A stretch of DNA of 27,622 nucleotides from the NCBI GenBank assembly GCA_023457535.1, contig JAEWLN010000008.1, positions 1 through 27,622 of the forward strand, written 5' to 3'. The position numbers were made by a program, and so were the translations under genes. The notes under the pieces are model-generated. The model made no database searches. It saw only the letters and a list, made by a program, of their open reading frames with translations, and had not been told where the DNA came from. Positions 24,203-27,622 of this stretch are shown here, piece by piece. Positions within the stretch are counted from its first letter, which is position 1. Each line of letters begins with the position of its first letter. The DNA is from Bacteroidota bacterium (GTDB taxonomy: Bacteria > Bacteroidota > Bacteroidia > Flavobacteriales > Flavobacteriaceae).

Positions 24203-24960
24203 TCACCGCATTACTCATCGACGACGACAAACATTTGCGCAAAGGCATGAAAAGCCTGCTGGAACGGTACGCCCGGGACATTGCCATCATCGGCGAGGCC
24301 GAAAGCGTCAAAACCGGCATCGCCGTACTTAAAAAATACAAGCCGCAGGTGGTTTTTCTCGACATCCATCTCAGCGACGGGACGGGGTTCGACATCCTTG
24401 ATGAAGTTTCCAAACTGCACGGAAAGATCAACACGCACATCGTTTTTATCACCGCGCATGAACAATATGCGCTCAAGGCGTTCAAATTCAGCGCGCTGGA
24501 TTTTTTGCTCAAGCCTGTGGATCCGGAGGAGTTGCAAAAAACCATCGGCAAGATCAACGAAGCGCTGGCCAGGAACAATTCGTTCGAGCACATCGATTTG
24601 CTGCTGGAGAACATCCGCAAAAAAGTCGATCATTTCCGGCGGATTGCGCTTTCGACATCGGACGGGATTCATTTGTTTGAGATTTCGGACATCATCCGCT
24701 GCGAATCGCACGACAATTACACCAGATTCTATATCAGGAACCACAAGCCGCTGCTGATTTCCAAAACGCTGAAGGAATATGAAGAATTGCTGGGTGAGCA
24801 CGGGTTTGAGCGCATCCATCAGTCGCACCTGATCAATCTGGCTTATCTCAAATCTTACATTAAGAACGACGGTGGCTATGTAATTATGGCCGATAACACG
24901 AATATTCCGATCTCGCAGCGAAAAAAAGAACGGTTGCAGGATTTGATCAAGTCGTTGTAG
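24199..24960 (+). CDS. LytTR-family response regulator
   Basis: A 253-residue regulator. The receiver domain has Asp8-Asp10 (LIDDDKH), phosphoacceptor Asp55 (VVFLDIHLSDGTGFD), ITAHEQYALKAF and LKPVDPEEL. The LytTR DNA-binding domain covers about 150-253: RIALSTSDGIHLFEISDIIR, CESHDNYTRFY, SKTLKEYEELL, FERIHQSHLINLAYLKSY, then ISQRKKERLQDL. Start and kinase stop overlap in ATGA, so both proteins are probably made together. A pair of direct repeats begins at the base right after its stop codon, upstream of the secreted leucine-rich-repeat gene, and a matching pair stands before its kinase. This suggests autoregulation and control of the next gene. Confidence 0.97.
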   Translation: MITALLIDDDKHLRKGMKSLLERYARDIAIIGEAESVKTGIAVLKKYKPQVVFLDIHLSDGTGFDILDEVSKLHGKINTHIVFITAHEQYALKAFKFSALDFLLKPVDPEELQKTIGKINEALARNNSFEHIDLLLENIRKKVDHFRRIALSTSDGIHLFEISDIIRCESHDNYTRFYIRNHKPLLISKTLKEYEELLGEHGFERIHQSHLINLAYLKSYIKNDGGYVIMADNTNIPISQRKKERLQDLIKSL

Positions 24961-24992
24961 CGAATTCTAACCCAATAGCACCAAATTCTAAA
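24961..24992 (+). promoter_or_regulatory. Candidate LytTR regulator site upstream of the leucine-rich-repeat gene
   Basis: CGAATTCTAAC (24961-24971) and CAAATTCTAAA (24982-24992) are direct repeats starting 21 bases apart. They match the pair at 22169-22200 in sequence and spacing. The second repeat begins 40 bases before a -7-like box at 25022; at the kinase gene the value is 39. Centres are near -67 and -46. Confidence 0.65.
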
Positions 24993-25021
24993 CGACACCA
25001 GAAAGCCTCGGGCACATAGGA

Positions 25022-25029
25022 TACTTTAG
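25022..25029 (+). promoter_or_regulatory. Weak -7-like box of the leucine-rich-repeat gene
   Basis: TACTTTAG matches TAnnTTTG at all but one position, 27 bases before the ATG at 25057. No TTG is found upstream. A weak core promoter is what an activator-dependent gene would show. Confidence 0.4.
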
Positions 25030-25056
25030 CATAGCAAACCAGGCAAAACAAACCTT

Positions 25057-27622
25057 ATGAAGAAAATATTACCCTTACTTTTATTCATTTCCGCATCGGT
25101 AAACGCGCAGATCGTCAACATTCCCGATACGAACCTGAAGAATGCACTGATCAATTACCCCCATTTTGTCATCGATACGAACAACAATGACGAAATTGAA
25201 TGGAGTGAAGCGCAGGCGGTTACTTCGATCATCGATGTGAGCAATCGCAACATCAGCGATATGACCGGAATCGAAGCATTTGCAAATATCACGGGCTTGT
25301 CCTGCCACAACAATAACATCACGACGCTGAATGTCAGCACAATGTCGAACCTGCAATCGCTGATGTGCTTTTTTAACAACCTGACTTCGCTTGACCTGAG
25401 CGGGCTGGCCAACCTGAACTCGGTTTCCTGCAACAACAATCCGCTGACGTTATTGACGCTGACCGGACTGGCCAATTTGCAGATACTGCTTTGCGACAAC
25501 AGCGATCTGGTATCGATAGATGCCGTCGGGCTTTCCAATTTACTGGCCGTCTCGTCAAGCAATTGCCCGCTGCTGACCAGCTTCAGCGCCATCGGGTCGC
25601 CTATGCTTTCGACCATTAACTTTTCGGGTTGCCCGCAATTGCAAGAACTGTCGTTGCCTGGCAATAGCCTCGACATGTCTTTCTCGGAATTCTACAACTG
25701 CCCGAATCTGCAAACGATCGATTTTTCGAACAGCTCGGTGCTGACAAGCCTGATACTGGACCAATACCCCAACCTCGTTTCAGTCGATGTTTCGGATTCG
25801 CCGATGCTCGACCTTCTTTGGGTTAGCGGCGCCAACAACCTGGCCGATATCAACTTGACAGGATTACCGATGCTGACCAGCCTGAGTATCGCGGGCGGCG
25901 CGCTCACCTCGGTCGACCTTAGCGATCTGACTTCGATGTGGCTACTTGTCATCACTTCGAACGAAAATCTGGAAAGCGTCGATTTGAGCGCCATGAGCAA
26001 CTTACTTTCCGCGCAGCTCAATGACAACAAGCTCAGTTCGGTCGTTTTTCCCGACACACCTTTGCTGTCGGCTGTTTACGTCAACGGCAATAGGTTTGAA
26101 AACCTTGATTTGTCGGGCCTTCCCGGCCTGATGGAACTCAATTGCAGCGACAACCCGCTTGTTACGCTCAACATCAAAAACGGGATTGACGAAACCACAT
26201 TCTTTTTCGATAACCTTACGTCATTGCAACACATCTGCGCCGATGAATCGCAGGTTGACATGCTCCAGGGATTCATTGGGCCAGGCGTCCAGGTAAATTC
26301 GTACTGCTCGTTTGTTCCGGGCGGCGATTACAACACGATTACCGGATCGTTACGGTACGATGCAGACGTTAACGGATGCGACGCCTCAGATGCGTTTATC
26401 CCCACCTACACGAGGATCAACCTGACGGGGTCGGCGAACGCTGCTGCTTTTCTCGAAACGGACGGAACCTATCACTTTTACACCGGAGCAGGTAATTTTA
26501 CCGTTACGCCGATGCTGGAGCATCCGGAGTATTTTACGGTAAGCCCCGCATTTGCAAACGCCGATTTTGCAACCGTCGACAATTCGGTACAGGTGCGGAA
26601 CTTTTGCATGACCGCCACCAGCCAACCCGATCTCGAAGTCATCGTGACCGGCCTGCCGCCACGGGCAGGATTTGACGCCAATTATAAGATCACCTATAAA
26701 AACAAAGGCACAACCATGCAGTCCGGGTTGATTGATTGTACTTTTGATGACGCAAGGACCGATTTCGTTACGGCAACGCCTGCTCCCGATTCGCAATCGG
26801 CAAATCACTTGTTTTGGAATTTTGCAAATCTCAATCCATTTGAAACGCGCTCGATTATTTTTACATTACACACCAATGCTCCTACAGACGTCCCGGCCTT
26901 GAATGTCGGCGATGTATTGACTTTGGCTGCTTCGATCAGCAGCGGGCAAACCGAGACTACGCCTGCGGACAATATTTCGACGCTAAGCCAAACGGTTGTG
27001 AATTCCTATGATCCGAACCATAAAATCTGCGTCGAGGGCGATCTCGTGAATGCCGCGATGATCGGCCAATACCTGCATTACAACATCCATTTCGAAAATG
27101 TCGGGACTGCAGAAGCCGTAAATGTTGTCGTAAAAGACCTCATCGATGCAACGCGTTTTGATTTGTCGACCCTGCAGATCGTTTCGGCTTCGCATCCGAT
27201 GCGCGCACTGATGACCGGCGACAAAATCGAGTTCATTTTCCAAAACATCAACCTGCCGCCTTCTTCGGCAAGCCCCATCGGCGGGCACGGCAATGTCCTT
27301 TTCAAGATCAGGACGCTGCCGACCTTGCAAGTGGGCGACATGGTAGCCAATACGGCCCACATTTATTTCGATTACAACCATCCGATCCTGACCAACGAGG
27401 CCCGCACGACGTTCGCAGTGCTGAATCGTCAGGTATTCACCGCGGACAACAGCATATCGGTTTATCCGAATCCGGTTAAAAATACGGTGTTGGTCAAAGC
27501 CGGCAGCGCAATTCAATCTTTATCCTTGTTCGATGTTCAAGGGCGCTTGCTCGAAACACGATCGGGGAATGTTACGTCTATCGATTTGTCAGGTAAACCG
27601 AAAGGATTGTACTTCCTTAAGG
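25057..27622 (+). CDS. Secreted leucine-rich-repeat protein with T9SS type A sorting domain (3' partial)
   Basis: The ATG at 25057 begins a signal peptide, MKKILPLLLFISASVNAQ; 855 codons are visible and the frame runs off the right edge. After a short acidic segment (IDTNNNDEIEWSEA, EF-hand-like), residues about 65-385 are irregular leucine-rich repeats of about 21-23 residues (LTSLDLSGLANLNSVSCNNN, NLDLSGLPGLMELNCSDN). Beta-sandwich domains follow, including one with VNSYDPNHKICVEG, FENVGTAEAVNV and ANTAHIYFDYNHPI, typical of the DUF7619/DUF11-type region in Bacteroidota secreted proteins; the usual SYDPNDK reads SYDPNHK. From about residue 800 a type A sorting domain begins (VYPNPVKN, LSLFDVQGRLLE, LSGKPKGLYFLK); it lacks only its last residues. 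It is probably a cell-surface or released binding protein. The upstream repeat pair suggests control by the neighbouring LytTR regulator. Confidence 0.9.
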   Translation, partial: MKKILPLLLFISASVNAQIVNIPDTNLKNALINYPHFVIDTNNNDEIEWSEAQAVTSIIDVSNRNISDMTGIEAFANITGLSCHNNNITTLNVSTMSNLQSLMCFFNNLTSLDLSGLANLNSVSCNNNPLTLLTLTGLANLQILLCDNSDLVSIDAVGLSNLLAVSSSNCPLLTSFSAIGSPMLSTINFSGCPQLQELSLPGNSLDMSFSEFYNCPNLQTIDFSNSSVLTSLILDQYPNLVSVDVSDSPMLDLLWVSGANNLADINLTGLPMLTSLSIAGGALTSVDLSDLTSMWLLVITSNENLESVDLSAMSNLLSAQLNDNKLSSVVFPDTPLLSAVYVNGNRFENLDLSGLPGLMELNCSDNPLVTLNIKNGIDETTFFFDNLTSLQHICADESQVDMLQGFIGPGVQVNSYCSFVPGGDYNTITGSLRYDADVNGCDASDAFIPTYTRINLTGSANAAAFLETDGTYHFYTGAGNFTVTPMLEHPEYFTVSPAFANADFATVDNSVQVRNFCMTATSQPDLEVIVTGLPPRAGFDANYKITYKNKGTTMQSGLIDCTFDDARTDFVTATPAPDSQSANHLFWNFANLNPFETRSIIFTLHTNAPTDVPALNVGDVLTLAASISSGQTETTPADNISTLSQTVVNSYDPNHKICVEGDLVNAAMIGQYLHYNIHFENVGTAEAVNVVVKDLIDATRFDLSTLQIVSASHPMRALMTGDKIEFIFQNINLPPSSASPIGGHGNVLFKIRTLPTLQVGDMVANTAHIYFDYNHPILTNEARTTFAVLNRQVFTADNSISVYPNPVKNTVLVKAGSAIQSLSLFDVQGRLLETRSGNVTSIDLSGKPKGLYFLK

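Overview
The window looks like a chromosomal stretch from a member of the Flavobacteriaceae (Bacteroidota), close to Flavobacterium but with fairly balanced base composition. Four things support this. Three secreted proteins carry type IX secretion (T9SS) sorting domains, two of type B and one of type A. Promoters fit the Bacteroidota pattern TTG / TAnnTTTG. ProS is of the archaeal/eukaryotic type. Translation starts mostly lack Shine-Dalgarno sequences. There is no sign of phage, insertion sequence, plasmid or CRISPR.

Layout. (1) 3-6803, plus strand: two large T9SS type B surface or secreted proteins in tandem; the first is cut by the left window edge. (2) 6932-8784, minus: the translational GTPase typA/bipA with its terminator. 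(3) 8949-11075, plus: a PAS sensor histidine kinase and a receiver-only response regulator, 6 bases apart. (4) 11094-13185, minus: rpsT, two tRNA-Glu(TTC) genes and proS. (5) 13285-17269, plus: a Gly/Tyr/Trp-rich lipoprotein, a FadL-like outer membrane protein and rimO. (6) 17352-20012, minus: a CHASE4 hybrid histidine kinase and a DUF1573 protein. (7) 20151-22095, plus: a histidine kinase broken by a one-base frameshift, overlapping an intact OmpR-type regulator. (8) 22256-27622, plus: a TPR sensor kinase, an overlapping LytTR-type regulator, and a secreted leucine-rich-repeat protein with a T9SS type A tail that runs off the right edge.

The most interesting signal is in region 8. A pair of 11-base direct repeats (consensus CRAATTCTAAC, 21 bases start to start) lies upstream of the TPR kinase gene. 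A second pair with the same spacing lies upstream of the leucine-rich-repeat gene. Both pairs stand at almost the same distance from a -7-like box. This is the geometry expected of LytTR regulator sites, so the locus reads as a self-contained circuit: TPR kinase to LytTR regulator, then autoregulation plus control of a secreted surface protein.

Other points: an 11-base tandem repeat between the DUF1573 gene and the broken kinase resembles an OmpR/PhoB-type operator; ProS appears to have lost most of its C-terminal zinc ligands; and the window is unusually rich in signalling genes, with four kinases (one of them hybrid) and three separate response regulators.
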